From: Kitasatospora sp. NBC_01246
GTDB taxonomy: Bacteria; Actinomycetota; Actinomycetes; Streptomycetales; Streptomycetaceae
Direction of reading: 5' to 3'
Length of the DNA: 64,000 nucleotides
Assembly (NCBI RefSeq): GCF_036226505.1
Contig: NZ_CP108484.1
Span: forward strand, 2,418,001 to 2,482,000
Positions 8,100 through 16,976 of the stretch are shown in pieces. A model generated the notes under the pieces. The model had not been told where the DNA came from and did no database searches. It was given only the letters and a program-made list of their open reading frames with translations. Numbering within the stretch: the stretch's first letter is position 1; each line of letters starts with the position of its first letter. The position numbers and the translations under genes are program-made.

Positions 8100-9314
8100 A
8101 TGGAGTTTCGGCAGTCCAGCAAGCTGACGGGTGTGTGCTACGAGATCCGGGGCCCGGTGGTCGACCAGGCCAATGCGCTGGAGGCGGCCGGGCACAGCGT
8201 GCTGCGGCTGAACACCGGCAACCCGGCGCCGTTCGGCTTCGAGGCGCCGGAGGAGATCCTCCAGGACATCATCCGCAACCTGCCCAACGCCCACGGCTAC
8301 AGCGACTCGCGCGGCATCCTGCCGGCCCGTCGCGCGGTGGTGCAGTACTACCAGCAGCGCGGCGTCGCCGGAGTGACCGTCAACGACGTCTACCTCGGCA
8401 ACGGCGTCTCCGAGCTGATCCAGATGGCCGTCACGGCTCTGGTCGACGACGGCGACGAGGTGCTCGTCCCGATGCCCGACTACCCGCTCTGGACGGCCGT
8501 GGTCCGGCTGGCCGGCGGCAAGGCCGTCCACTACGCCTGCGACGAGCAGGCGGACTGGTACCCGGACCTCGACGACATCGCGGCCAAGATCACCCACCGC
8601 ACCAAGGCCATCGTCGTCATCAACCCCAACAACCCGACCGGCGCGGTCTATCCGAAGGAACTGCTGGAGGGCATCCTCGACCTCGCCCGCCGGCACCAGC
8701 TGATGGTGCTGGCCGACGAGATCTACGACAAGATCCTCTACGACGACACCGAGCACCACTGCCTGGCCGCGCTCGCCGAGGACGTGCTGACGCTCACCTT
8801 CAACGGCCTCTCCAAGTCCTACCGGGTGGCCGGCTTCCGCAGCGGCTGGCTGGTCGTCTCCGGGCCCAAGCAGCACGCCACCGACTACCTGGAGGGCCTC
8901 ACCATGCTCTCCGGCATGCGGCTCTGCCCCAACGTCCCGGCCCAGTACGCCGTCCAGGCCGCGCTCGGCGGCCACCAGTCCATCAACGACCTCGTCCTGC
9001 CCGCCGGCCGGCTCACCGAGCAGCGCGACGTCGCGTACAAGGCGCTGAACGAGATCCCCGGCGTCAGCTGTGTGAAGCCCAAGGGCGCGCTGTACGCGTT
9101 CGCCCGGCTGGACCCGGCGGTGCACCGGATCGTCGACGACGAGCGGTTCGTCCTGGACCTGCTGCTCCGCGAGAAGATCCACGTCGTCCAGGGCACCGGC
9201 TTCAACTGGCCGCGCCCGGACCACTTCCGCTTCGTCACCCTCCCCCGGGCCGACGACCTGGAGACCGCGATCAACCGGATCGGCCGCTTCCTCGCCACCT
9301 ACCGCCAGACCTGA
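8100..9314 (+). CDS. alaA: PLP-dependent aminotransferase, alanine transaminase (AlaA) type
   Basis: This is a 404-residue class I/II aminotransferase. The family is shown by [10 protein letters not shown] near the N-terminus, the GYSDSRG motif, [10 protein letters not shown] (substrate/cofactor contact), [12 protein letters not shown] (PLP pyridine aspartate) and [16 protein letters not shown] with the Schiff-base lysine at residue 239. The arginine in DHFRFVTLP would bind the substrate carboxylate. The close match to AlaA proteins predicts alanine/2-oxoglutarate transamination in the cytoplasm. ATG 8100 has GGGAGG 7 bases upstream. The gene is divergent from the HxlR regulator, which may control it. 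Confidence 0.93.
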   Translation: MEFRQSSKLTGVCYEIRGPVVDQANALEAAGHSVLRLNTGNPAPFGFEAPEEILQDIIRNLPNAHGYSDSRGILPARRAVVQYYQQRGVAGVTVNDVYLGNGVSELIQMAVTALVDDGDEVLVPMPDYPLWTAVVRLAGGKAVHYACDEQADWYPDLDDIAAKITHRTKAIVVINPNNPTGAVYPKELLEGILDLARRHQLMVLADEIYDKILYDDTEHHCLAALAEDVLTLTFNGLSKSYRVAGFRSGWLVVSGPKQHATDYLEGLTMLSGMRLCPNVPAQYAVQAALGGHQSINDLVLPAGRLTEQRDVAYKALNEIPGVSCVKPKGALYAFARLDPAVHRIVDDERFVLDLLLREKIHVVQGTGFNWPRPDHFRFVTLPRADDLETAINRIGRFLATYRQT

Positions 9315-9403
9315 CGCCCCGGTCGCCGGCGGTCCGGGAGCCCCCGCACCCCCGGCGACGCGGGCACGGGCCCCGCCCGCCGCGGCTCGTAGGCTTGGCG
9401 ACC

Positions 9404-9736
9404 ATGACGGTCCTGCGCTCCGCCGCCCTGTTCGCCCTCGCCGCCCTCGCCGAGATCGGCGGCTGCTGGCTGATCTGGCAGAGCGTGCGGGAGGAGCGGC
9501 CGTGGTGGCTGGCCGGCCTCGGGGTGGTGGTGCTCGGCGGGTACGGCTTCTTCGCCGCGCTCCAGCCGGACAGCGACTTCGGCCGGGTGCTGGCCGCGTA
9601 CGGCGGCGTCTTCGTGGCCGGCTCGCTGCTCTGGGGCATGGCGGTGGACGGCTTCCGGCCCACCCGCTACGACGTGGCCGGGGCGCTGGTCTGCCTGGCC
9701 GGGGTCGCCGTGATCATGTACGGCCCCCGGCGCTGA
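9404..9736 (+). CDS. YnfA family (UPF0060) four-helix membrane protein
   Basis: This is a 110-residue protein with four hydrophobic helices and the family motifs [35 protein letters not shown] and [20 protein letters not shown]0060 proteins have the topology of small multidrug-resistance exporters, but substrates are unproven. A TAGGCT element at 9390-9395 ends 8 bases before the ATG, suggesting a leaderless transcript. It converges on the sugar-binding lipoprotein gene. Confidence 0.92.
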   Translation: MTVLRSAALFALAALAEIGGCWLIWQSVREERPWWLAGLGVVVLGGYGFFAALQPDSDFGRVLAAYGGVFVAGSLLWGMAVDGFRPTRYDVAGALVCLAGVAVIMYGPRR

Positions 9737-9787
9737 GCGGCGGCGCTGCCGCACAGCACCGGGGCGGACGGACGCCGGCACCCCCGC

Positions 9788-10879
9788 CTACTTGACGCCG
9801 GCCGCCGCGCAGGCGTCCGCGAACGGCGCGGTGCAGATGTCGGCCGCCTTGTACAGGCCGCCGCCGACCACCGTGGCCTGCACCTTCGCCTTGGTCACCA
9901 CGATCGGGGTGAGCAGCAGCGAGGGGATCCGCTGCCCGCCGCTGTCGACCCCCGCGTTGGCGGCCGCGTTGATGTCCATCCCCTTCAGCAGCTGGACGGC
10001 GATGCTCCCGGCGGCGTCCGCCTCGGGCTTGTACGGCTTGTAGACGGTGAAGGACTGCTCGCCGGTCAGCACCCGGCGCACCGCGTCGATGGAGGCGTCC
10101 TGGCCGCCGACCGGGACGTTCTTGATCCCGGCCGCCCTGAGCGCCTCGATGACGGACGCGGCCATGCCGTCGTTGGCCGCGTACACGGCCTGGAAACCGT
10201 CCTTGCCGAGGGCCTGGATGGCCTCGTTGGTCTTCGCCAGGGCCACCTCCGGCTTCCACTCGCCGGACTGCTCGTAGCCGATCTTCTTGACCCGGCCGTC
10301 GAGCGACCGGTGCGCGCCGGCCTTGAACATCGCCGCGTTGGGGTCGGACTCGGCGCCGTTGATCATCACGACCGTGGCGGCGGCGGCCTTCGGGCCGAGC
10401 GCGTCGAGCAGGGCCTGGCCCTGGATCTCGCCGGTGCGCTGGTTGTCGAAGGACACGTAGGCGGCGACCTTGCCCTCCGCCAGCCGGTCGTAGGCGACGA
10501 CCTTCACGCCCTTGGCGGCGGCGGCCTCCACCCAGGGGGCGGTGACCTTGGCGTTCACCGGGTCGAGCAGGACGACCTTGACGCCCTTGGCCAGCAGGTC
10601 GTCGAACTGCCGCTTCTGGACGGTCTCGTCGCCGTCGGCGTTGGCGTAGTCGACGACGCAGCCGGTGCAGAGGGACTCCACCGTGGCCTCGATCAGCGGC
10701 TTGTCGAAGGCCTCGTACCGGGTCGAGGAGGTCTTCTCGGGCAGCAGCAGCCCGATGGTCTTGCCGGCGACGCCGTCCGAGTGCGGTGCCGCTCCGTCGC
10801 TCTGGCCGCAGGCTGCGAGGGCGAGGGCCAGCGCGAGCGTGGCCGTGCCCGCGCCCGCGCGACGGGTCGTTCTGTTCAT
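9788..10879 (-). CDS. Sugar ABC transporter substrate-binding lipoprotein (xylose/ribose type)
   Basis: This is a 363-residue protein with a lipobox (LALAACG; mature from Cys about 24) and a periplasmic-binding-protein type I fold: IGLLLPEKTSSTRYE, GVKVVLLDPVN, GVKVVAYDRLAEGKVAAYVSFDN, AVYAANDGMAAS and VPVGGQDAS. These blocks match xylose/ribose-binding XylF-like proteins. The ATG at 10879 is chosen because AGGAGG lies 11 bases upstream. No ATPase or permease gene is adjacent, so it either works with an unlinked transporter or is a sensor. The 265-base gap upstream is comparatively AT-rich and probably holds its promoter and that of the peroxiredoxin. Confidence 0.92.
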   Translation of the reverse strand: MNRTTRRAGAGTATLALALALAACGQSDGAAPHSDGVAGKTIGLLLPEKTSSTRYEAFDKPLIEATVESLCTGCVVDYANADGDETVQKRQFDDLLAKGVKVVLLDPVNAKVTAPWVEAAAAKGVKVVAYDRLAEGKVAAYVSFDNQRTGEIQGQALLDALGPKAAAATVVMINGAESDPNAAMFKAGAHRSLDGRVKKIGYEQSGEWKPEVALAKTNEAIQALGKDGFQAVYAANDGMAASVIEALRAAGIKNVPVGGQDASIDAVRRVLTGEQSFTVYKPYKPEADAAGSIAVQLLKGMDINAAANAGVDSGGQRIPSLLLTPIVVTKAKVQATVVGGGLYKAADICTAPFADACAAAGVK

Positions 10880-11144
10880 GGTGGGTGCTGCCTCCTGACT
10901 GCGCCGCGGCTTTGCGGCAGAGGTCGGAGTCAAGCCGTGCTCGGCGATTCCGTCAATAACTGAAGGGAAACTCGATACCTTGCTGCTCGATTCGTTATGA
11001 AGTGAAGATCCGTCGGATATTCCCGCACGACAGTCGCGAAGCCTTCGCAGACCGGCGTCAACTCTTCAACATCACGAGCCCGGCCGTCACCCAGGCATAG
11101 GGTGGGCGGCGACCCCAGCACCCACCCGTGAGGACCGCACAGCG

Positions 11145-11630
11145 ATGGCCAAACCCCCCGAAATCGGCTCCCTCGCCCCCGAGTTCACCCTGCCCGGCCT
11201 GCTGTTCGACGAGCAGGCCGGCACCGCCGAACGCCGCGAGTACCGCCTCGCCGAAGCCAAGGGCGGCCCGCTGGTCCTGGTCTTCTACCCCGGCGACGAC
11301 ACCGCGGTCTGCACCAAGCAGCTCTGCTCGTACAGCTCCGACCTGGACCGCTTCCGCGGCCTGGGCGCCACCGTGTGGGGCATCAGCCCGCAGGGGCTGG
11401 ACAGCCACGAGCAGTTCGCCCGCAAGCACCGCCTGGGCTTCCCGCTGCTCGCCGACCCGGACCGGACCGTCGTCCGCGCCTACGGCATCGCGGTGCCCGG
11501 GCTCGGGCTGCGCCGCTCGGTGTTCGTCCTGGACGGCGACGGCACGGTCCGCTGGAAGCACGTCGCGCTCGCCGGGCTGACCTTCCAGCACAGCGACACC
11601 CTCGCGGCGCAACTGGCCGCACTCGGCTAG
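11145..11630 (+). CDS. Peroxiredoxin, BCP/PrxQ type
   Basis: This is a 161-residue thioredoxin-fold peroxidase. The active-site motif PGDDTAVCT gives peroxidatic Cys56, and Cys61 five residues later is the resolving cysteine, the usual spacing for BCP enzymes that form an intramolecular disulphide in one helix. It would reduce hydrogen and organic peroxides in the cytoplasm using thioredoxin. GAGGA lies 10 or so bases before the ATG. It stands alone and ends at a bidirectional hairpin. Confidence 0.93.
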   Translation: MAKPPEIGSLAPEFTLPGLLFDEQAGTAERREYRLAEAKGGPLVLVFYPGDDTAVCTKQLCSYSSDLDRFRGLGATVWGISPQGLDSHEQFARKHRLGFPLLADPDRTVVRAYGIAVPGLGLRRSVFVLDGDGTVRWKHVALAGLTFQHSDTLAAQLAALG

Positions 11631-11700
11631 ACCGGCCCGCCGGCGGGCGGCGGTGAGCCCAGGTGGCGCACGCGGCAGTCCCCGGCCGGCCCCGGACACG

Positions 11701-11738
11701 CCGGTGGCCCGGCCGGGAGTTCCCGACCGGGCCACCGG
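11701..11738. terminator. Bidirectional terminator hairpin
   Basis: The 18-base arms (11701-11718 and 11721-11738, CCGGTGGCCCGG...) pair with one mismatch and almost no loop. It lies between the convergent peroxiredoxin and phosphatase genes. Confidence 0.75.
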
Positions 11739-11782
11739 GCCCCGTGGGGCCGGTCTCCGCGCCCCCGGGCGCGCGGGGCGGA

Positions 11783-13450
11783 CTACCAGCCCCAGCCGCC
11801 GCCCTCGCCGTCGTCGTCGGTGGTGCCGTCCCAGCCCTCGCCGACCTTGCGCAGGATCGTGTAGTGGTCGACCTGCGTGCCGTTCTCGGCGAGCGCGGTG
11901 ACCTTCATCGACGACTTCTGCCCCAGGTGCGCCGGGGTGACGTCGACCTTGATGAACGAGTAGCCGGTGTAGCGGACCCGCGACCACTCGACCTTCTCGG
12001 TCACCTTCACCCCGCCCTTGGCGAAGTGGTAGGTGTCCACCGAGTCCAGCCGGTTCTCGTGGCCCTCGTAGGTGTCCGGGGCGTCGAAGCTGTACAGGCT
12101 GCGGCCGGCCGCGCCCGCCGTCACGTACACCACGCCGTCGGTGGCCGGCTCGACGGTGGCGCCGCTCGGCACCGCCTTGGAGACCTTGTTGCCGAGGATC
12201 GCGTCGGTGCGCTCGTAGACGTGGTTGTGACCGTTGATCACCAGGTCCACCCGGTACTTCTCGAACAGCGGCACCCACGCCTCGCGCACCCCGCCCTCGG
12301 AGGCGTGCTGGTGGGTGGTGGAGAAGGCGCAGTGGTGGAAGAAGACCACGACGAAGTCGACGGTCTCGTCGTTGCGGAGGTCCTTCAGGGTGCGCTGCAG
12401 CCACGCGGTCTGCTTGCCCGCCGAGATGCCCAGGTTGGCCGGGATCTCGTAGGAGACGTCGTTGGCGTCCAGCGAGATGACGCCGACGTTCTTGTAGCGG
12501 AAGCTGTAGACGCCGGGGACGGTCCGCGGGTCCGGGCCGTTGTCCGGCAGGAAGAAGCGGTTGTTCTCGCCGCCGTACCCGTGGTGCGAGTACCAGGCCT
12601 CCATGTCGTGGTTGCCGTAGGAGACCATCCACGGGACCTTCGAGGCGACCGTCTCGGTCTGGACCAGGAAGTCGTCCCAGGTGCGGGCGTTGTACACCGA
12701 CTTGTCGGCGTCCTGGCCGGAGCCGGCCGGGTCGGCGTAGCAGATGTCGCCGGCGTGCAGGTGGAAGGCCGGGTTCTGGGCCAGGATCACGTGGTCGTTG
12801 CCGGCCGCGTGCGCGCTGACGCCCTGGTCACCGAAGGCGGTGAAGGTGAACGGCTCGTACACCTTGCCCCAGCGGTGGTCGCGCGAGGGCGCGGTGCGGA
12901 AGGTGCTCAGGGTGGAGATCGCCTGCTGCGAGGCCGGGTCGAAGCCCTGGTGGCCGACGCCGTAGTAGTACGTGGTGTCGGGCTGGAGGTCCTCCAGCGC
13001 GACGTGCAGGTAGTACTGGTCCACCGGCTGGCCGGTCGGGGTCAGCGCGGGGGTGTGCAGGGCGCGCACCTCGGCCTGGACCTTGTGGCCGAGGTCCCAC
13101 GGGTTCCTGCCGTAGCGCAGGAACGGCTTCTTCACCGGGGCCGGGACCTGCCAGGAGACCCGGAACTGGGTGTCCGGCTCGGGGCCGAACGCGAGGTGAC
13201 GGCCGATCGGGGCGACGAGCGAGCCGTCGACGCCGTCGGCCGTGCCGCCGGTCAGCAGCTGCGGGGAGGCCGGCGCGGCCGTCGCGACACCGCTGCCCAG
13301 CGAACCGCCCACGGCCAGGGCGCCGACGCCGACGGCACCGGCGGTCAGCATCCGGCGGCGGGAGAAACGGGCCCGCAGGTACTCGTGCTGCTCGGCCATG
13401 CTCATGCGGTCGGCGAGCTTCGCGGGCACGCCCATGTGGGGGATATCCAT
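11783..13450 (-). CDS. Tat-exported purple acid phosphatase-like metallophosphoesterase
   Basis: This is a 555-residue protein. The Tat signal is SRRRMLTAGAVGVGALAVG (residues about 30-48). An N-terminal fibronectin-III-like domain (FRVSWQVPAP...PDTTYYYGVGH) precedes the catalytic domain. The metallophosphoesterase blocks are TAFGDQG, HAGDICY, SYGNHDME, VFFHHCAF and INGHNHVYERT, as in purple acid phosphatases with a dinuclear metal centre. It probably releases phosphate from organic phosphates outside the cell. ATG 13450 has GGAAGAG upstream. The C-terminus is tryptophan/glycine-rich. Phosphate-starvation control is likely from the family, but I saw no clear PHO box. Confidence 0.93.
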   Translation of the reverse strand: MDIPHMGVPAKLADRMSMAEQHEYLRARFSRRRMLTAGAVGVGALAVGGSLGSGVATAAPASPQLLTGGTADGVDGSLVAPIGRHLAFGPEPDTQFRVSWQVPAPVKKPFLRYGRNPWDLGHKVQAEVRALHTPALTPTGQPVDQYYLHVALEDLQPDTTYYYGVGHQGFDPASQQAISTLSTFRTAPSRDHRWGKVYEPFTFTAFGDQGVSAHAAGNDHVILAQNPAFHLHAGDICYADPAGSGQDADKSVYNARTWDDFLVQTETVASKVPWMVSYGNHDMEAWYSHHGYGGENNRFFLPDNGPDPRTVPGVYSFRYKNVGVISLDANDVSYEIPANLGISAGKQTAWLQRTLKDLRNDETVDFVVVFFHHCAFSTTHQHASEGGVREAWVPLFEKYRVDLVINGHNHVYERTDAILGNKVSKAVPSGATVEPATDGVVYVTAGAAGRSLYSFDAPDTYEGHENRLDSVDTYHFAKGGVKVTEKVEWSRVRYTGYSFIKVDVTPAHLGQKSSMKVTALAENGTQVDHYTILRKVGEGWDGTTDDDGEGGGWGW

Positions 13451-13600
13451 GGGCGGGACTCTTCCAGCGCAGCGTTGACCGCACACCTACAGGCGGTGAA
13501 CGCACCCCGGCGCGCCGGTCAGTCGAACGCCAATGTTCGACCATGTCTCGGCAAAGTCGCCCCGGGCGGCCGGAGGCCGCCGGATCATCCGGCCCGGCCC

Positions 13601-13630
13601 GGGTCCTGATCCCCCGGGTCCTGATCCCCC
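13601..13630. repeat. 15-bp tandem duplication
   Basis: GGGTCCTGATCCCCC occurs twice back to back (13601-13615 and 13616-13630). It lies in the 283-base gap between the phosphatase start and the zinc-finger gene. No gene is supported there. The downstream part also has three spaced copies of ACCGGCCGGGGC. Confidence 0.8.
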
Positions 13631-13733
13631 GTCGCAGAGTCCGCCGTACCGGCCGGGGCGCAGGCGGACCGGCCGGGGCCCTGCGCTACCGGCCGGGGCC
13701 CCGGCAGACGAAGGGCTCCGCCGGCCGACGGCC

Positions 13734-13997
13734 TCAGCGCGGCGGCGGGGCGATCTCGTCCCAGGTGGAGGGGGCGCGGTTGCCGGTGCCGTCGCACGTC
13801 CGGCAGACCTCGTCGCGGTAGGCGTGCTTGGCGCCGGCCGCGTCGACCCGGTAGCGGACGTAGACACCGGTGCCGTCGCAGAGGAAGCAGTTGCCGCCAC
13901 CGCCGCCGACCTCGGTGGTGCCGGTGCCCTGGCAGGTGCGGCAGCTGAGACCGGCGGTGCGGCCGGTGCCCGCGCAGATGCGGCAGACCGTGGTCAC
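13734..13997 (-). CDS. Small DnaJ-type zinc-finger (CxxCxGxG) protein
   Basis: This is an 87-residue protein starting at GTG 13997, with GGGAGGAAT 9 bases upstream. It is little more than four CxxCxGxG-type knuckles: CRICAGTGR, CRTCQGTGT, CFLCDGTGV and CRTCDGTGN. In DnaJ these bind two zinc ions and unfolded protein. No J-domain is present, so it could be a stand-alone redox or zinc-binding chaperone-like protein. It lies 127 bases downstream of the 2Fe-2S gene on the same strand and may be in the same metal-related operon. Confidence 0.85.
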   Translation of the reverse strand: MTTVCRICAGTGRTAGLSCRTCQGTGTTEVGGGGGNCFLCDGTGVYVRYRVDAAGAKHAYRDEVCRTCDGTGNRAPSTWDEIAPPPR

Positions 13998-14124
13998 GTC
14001 GTGATTCCTCCCAAGCCGGGGCGCCCGGTAAATGGTAGTGCCCCGGCTCGCCGGACGGACCGCCCCGGAGCCGGGCACCCGCACCGGGCCCGGTGCGCGC
14101 CGCCGGGCCCGGGCTCCCGGCGCC

Positions 14125-14535
14125 TCAGCCCGGGAGGCCGTCGCGGATCCGGCGGGAGACGGTGACCTGCTGGAGGTCGAGCAGCCCGGGCGGCTCGGCC
14201 AGGCCCGGGCCGCCGGCGTGCACCCACTCGGCTATCTCCTCGACCATGTCGTCCGCCAGCACCCAGCCCAGCCAGACCGGGCGGCCGCCGGCCGCGCGGC
14301 CCTCGCTGGACGGGCCGACCACCACGACGTTGGAGTGCGCGCACGCGTCCAGGCACTTGACCGCGCGGACCTTGCCCGCTCCACCGACGGCCTCGCGCAG
14401 CCGCTCGTACTGGCCCGCGTGGTCGACGCCCGGGTGCTTCTCCTGGGTGCCGCAGCAGCAGCCCCGGCAGACGGTGACGGTCACCGGGGCCGCGGGCCCC
14501 TTCCCGCCACCGCGCTCGCGGTCTCGACGGCTCAT
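14125..14535 (-). CDS. Thioredoxin-like [2Fe-2S] ferredoxin domain protein
   Basis: This is a 136-residue protein with the thioredoxin-like ferredoxin pattern: VCRGCCCGTQEKHPG near residue 22, followed about 35 residues on by KCLDACAHSN, supplying the cluster cysteines. The C-terminal part is less conserved. It starts 4 bases after the stop of the P-type ATPase, so the two are almost certainly co-transcribed. An electron-transfer or metal-sensing accessory role in metal homeostasis is an inference from context. Confidence 0.88.
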   Translation of the reverse strand: MSRRDRERGGGKGPAAPVTVTVCRGCCCGTQEKHPGVDHAGQYERLREAVGGAGKVRAVKCLDACAHSNVVVVGPSSEGRAAGGRPVWLGWVLADDMVEEIAEWVHAGGPGLAEPPGLLDLQQVTVSRRIRDGLPG

Positions 14536-14539
14536 CGGC

Positions 14540-16513
14540 TCAGCGCTCCTCGTGGTTCCCGGCCCCGGCGCCCGGGGCTTCCTGGTGGAGGGCCCGCAGC
14601 CACGCCCGTTCGCGCAGCAGCCGCAGGCCGTTGAGGCCGACGATCACGGTGGAGCCCTCGTGCCCGGCGACACCGAGCGGCAGTGGCAGCGTACCGGCCA
14701 GGTCCCAGACCACCAGGACGGTGATGAACGCCCCGGCGATCGCCAGGTTCTGCACGACCAGCCGGCGGGCCCGCCGGGAGAGCGCCACCACGGCCGCCAC
14801 CGCGGTCAGTTCGTCGCGCACCACCACCGCGTCCGCGGTCTCCAGGGCGAGGTCGGACCCGGCCCGGCCCATCGCGACCCCGCTGTGCGCGGCGGCCAGC
14901 GCGGGGGCGTCGTTGACGCCGTCCCCGACCATCAGCACCCGGTGTCCGCCGTCGGCCAGTTCGCGGACCGCCGCCACCTTGTCCTGGGGCAGCAGCGCGC
15001 CCCGGACGTCGGTCAGACCGACCTCCCGGGCGAGGTGTTCGGCGGCGAGCCGGTTGTCGCCGGTGAGCAGCACCGGTGGGCGGCCGGTGAGCGCGGCCAG
15101 GCCCCGGACGGCGGCCGCGGCCTGCTCGCGCGGGCGGTCGGCGAGGCCGAGCACGCCGACCGGCTCCCCGTCGCGCAGCACCAGGACGGCGGTGCGGCCG
15201 GCCGCCTCCAGCTCGGCGACCGCGGGGTGCCCGCGGTACGGACCGGGGGCGCCCACCGCGACCACCGCGCCGCCGACCACGGCCCGCACGCCGATCCCCG
15301 GGGTGGCGGTGAAGTCGGTGGCCGCGGGCGGCACCAGGCCGCGCTCGCGGGCGGCGGCGACCACCGCCCGGGCCAACGGGTGCTCGCTGGGGTGCTCGGC
15401 GGCGGCCGCGAGGGAGAGCAGCTCGGCCTCGGTGACGCCCAGCGGGCGCAGCTCGACGACCTTCGGCGTGCCCTCGGTGAGGGTGCCGGTCTTGTCCAGG
15501 GCGACGGTGTCCACCTGGCCGAGCCGCTCCATCACCACGGCGGACTTGACCAGCACGCCGTGCCGGCCGGCGTTGGCGATGGCGGAGAGCAGCGGCGGCA
15601 TGGTGGCCAGCACCACGGCGCACGGCGAGGCGACGATCATGAACGTCATGGCGCGCAGCAGGGTGGCGGTCAGCTCCGCGCCGAGGGCGAGCGGGACGGC
15701 GAAGAGCAGCAGGGTGGCGGCCACCAGAGCGGCGGCGTAGCGCTGTTCGACCTTCTCGACGAAGAGCTGGGTGGGCGCCTTGGTCTCGGAGGCCTCCTGC
15801 ACCATGGCGACGATCCGGGCGATCACGGAGTCGGCGGCGTCCCGTTCGACCCGGATCCGCAGCGCGCCGCCGCCGTTGAGGGTGCCCGCGTACACCTCGT
15901 CGCCGACCGACCGGGCGGCGGGCAGCGGTTCGCCGGTGATGGTGGCCTGGTCGACCTCGCTGCTGCCGTCGAGGACCCGGCCGTCGGCGCCGATCCGCTC
16001 GCCGGGGCGGACCAGCACGGTGTCGCCGACGGCGAGTGCGGCGGTGGGGACGGTCTCCTCCCGGCCGTCGGCCGTGAGCCGGCAGGCCGTGGCGGGGGCG
16101 AGGTCGAGCAGGCCCCGGACGGAGTCGGCGGTGCGGGCGGTGGCCAGCGCCTCCAGGGCGCCGCTGGTCGCGAAGATCACGATCAGCAGGGCGCCGTCCA
16201 GCGGCTGGCCGATGGCCGCGGCGCCGAGGGCGGCGACCACCATCAGCAGGTCGACGTCCAGGGTCCGCTCGCGCAGCGCCCGCAGCCCGGCCAGGGCGGG
16301 CTCCCAGCCGCCGGCCAGGTACGCGGCCGCGTACAGCGCCCCGGACGCCCACCCGGGGCCGTCGAGCAACCGCACGGTGAGGGCGGCCAGGAAGGCCGCG
16401 GTGGCGGCGGCCGCCCAGCGGGCCTCGGGCAGCGCGAGCACCCGGGTGCGGCGCGGGGGCGCCGTCGCGGGGGCGGTGGGGACCGGCGGTCGGGTGAGCA
16501 CGGTGGCGGACAT
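14540..16513 (-). CDS. P1B-4 type heavy-metal transporting ATPase (Co/Ni/Fe class)
   Basis: This is a 657-residue protein. It has the P-type motifs ITGEP (actuator), DKTGTLTEG (phosphorylated Asp), HPLARA-type His-Pro, LTGDN and MVGDGVNDAPAL. The membrane metal site reads VASPCAV, that is SPC instead of CPC, and the last helices carry HEGST. With no N-terminal metal-binding domain, these mark subclass P1B-4, whose members (CtpJ, CtpD, CoaT, PfeT) export cobalt, nickel or ferrous iron. ATG 16513 lies inside a 20-bp palindrome. It is divergent from an NmtR-like sensor across a 32-base operator, which supports Ni/Co efflux. A 2Fe-2S protein follows in the same operon. Confidence 0.93.
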   Translation of the reverse strand: MSATVLTRPPVPTAPATAPPRRTRVLALPEARWAAAATAAFLAALTVRLLDGPGWASGALYAAAYLAGGWEPALAGLRALRERTLDVDLLMVVAALGAAAIGQPLDGALLIVIFATSGALEALATARTADSVRGLLDLAPATACRLTADGREETVPTAALAVGDTVLVRPGERIGADGRVLDGSSEVDQATITGEPLPAARSVGDEVYAGTLNGGGALRIRVERDAADSVIARIVAMVQEASETKAPTQLFVEKVEQRYAAALVAATLLLFAVPLALGAELTATLLRAMTFMIVASPCAVVLATMPPLLSAIANAGRHGVLVKSAVVMERLGQVDTVALDKTGTLTEGTPKVVELRPLGVTEAELLSLAAAAEHPSEHPLARAVVAAARERGLVPPAATDFTATPGIGVRAVVGGAVVAVGAPGPYRGHPAVAELEAAGRTAVLVLRDGEPVGVLGLADRPREQAAAAVRGLAALTGRPPVLLTGDNRLAAEHLAREVGLTDVRGALLPQDKVAAVRELADGGHRVLMVGDGVNDAPALAAAHSGVAMGRAGSDLALETADAVVVRDELTAVAAVVALSRRARRLVVQNLAIAGAFITVLVVWDLAGTLPLPLGVAGHEGSTVIVGLNGLRLLRERAWLRALHQEAPGAGAGNHEER

Positions 16514-16522
16514 GTCCGCCAC
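16503..16522. repeat. 20-bp perfect palindrome over the ATPase start codon
   Basis: GTGGCGGACATGTCCGCCAC is self-complementary and centred on the ATG of the ATPase gene. In mRNA it would sequester the start codon. It is separate from the sensor operator that lies 6 bases further upstream. Confidence 0.7.
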
Positions 16523-16527
16523 GATAC

Positions 16528-16559
16528 AGGAACATATGAACACACTTTCATTCGTTCCT
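16528..16559. promoter_or_regulatory. Probable NmtR/ArsR-type operator
   Basis: An imperfect palindrome: AGGAAC-nn-ATGAA (16528-16540), six bases, then TTCAT-nn-GTTCCT (16547-16559). All 11 paired positions of each arm match. Its AT-rich ATGAA/TTCAT core and size fit ArsR/SmtB operators, and it sits between the divergent ATPase and sensor genes, so apo-repressor would block both. Confidence 0.75.
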
Positions 16560-16602
16560 GCGTGCCGGGCCCCGCCGGAGCCCCGCCCCGTAGGATGCCC
16601 CC

Positions 16603-16953
16603 ATGGGACACGCAGCCGCCGAGAACGCCGTGCCGCAGATGCGCCTGGACGCGTCGAACGCGGCCAAGGTGGCGAACACCCTCCAGGCCCTGGCCACCCC
16701 CTCCCGCCTGCTGATACTCGCCCAGCTGCGGGAGGGCCCGCGGGCCGCCACCGAACTCGCCGACGCCGTCGGCATGGAGCAGTCCGCCTGCTCCCACCAG
16801 CTCCGCCTGCTGCGCAACCTCGGCCTGGTCGTCGGCGAGCGCCGCGGCCGCTCGGTGGTCTACTCCCTCCACGACGACCACGTCGCCGCACTCCTCGACC
16901 ACGCCGTCTACCACGTCGACCACCTGCGCCTCGGCGTCACCGACGACCGGTAG
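16603..16953 (+). CDS. nmtR: ArsR/SmtB family Ni/Co sensor, NmtR-like
   Basis: This is a 116-residue winged-helix repressor (TPSRLLILAQL, recognition helix SACSHQLRLLRNLGLV, wing RRGRSVVYSLHDDHV). The C-terminal helix carries Asp91, His93, His104 and His107, the exact D-x-H-x10-H-x2-H pattern of the nickel/cobalt ligands of Mycobacterium tuberculosis NmtR, and the N-terminus begins MGH, giving Gly2-His3 as in NmtR. Nickel or cobalt binding should release DNA and induce the divergent P1B-4 ATPase. This is one of the best-supported functional assignments in the window. Confidence 0.92.
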   Translation: MGHAAAENAVPQMRLDASNAAKVANTLQALATPSRLLILAQLREGPRAATELADAVGMEQSACSHQLRLLRNLGLVVGERRGRSVVYSLHDDHVAALLDHAVYHVDHLRLGVTDDR

Positions 16954-16976
16954 GGCTCACTCCGGAGCCCCGCGGC

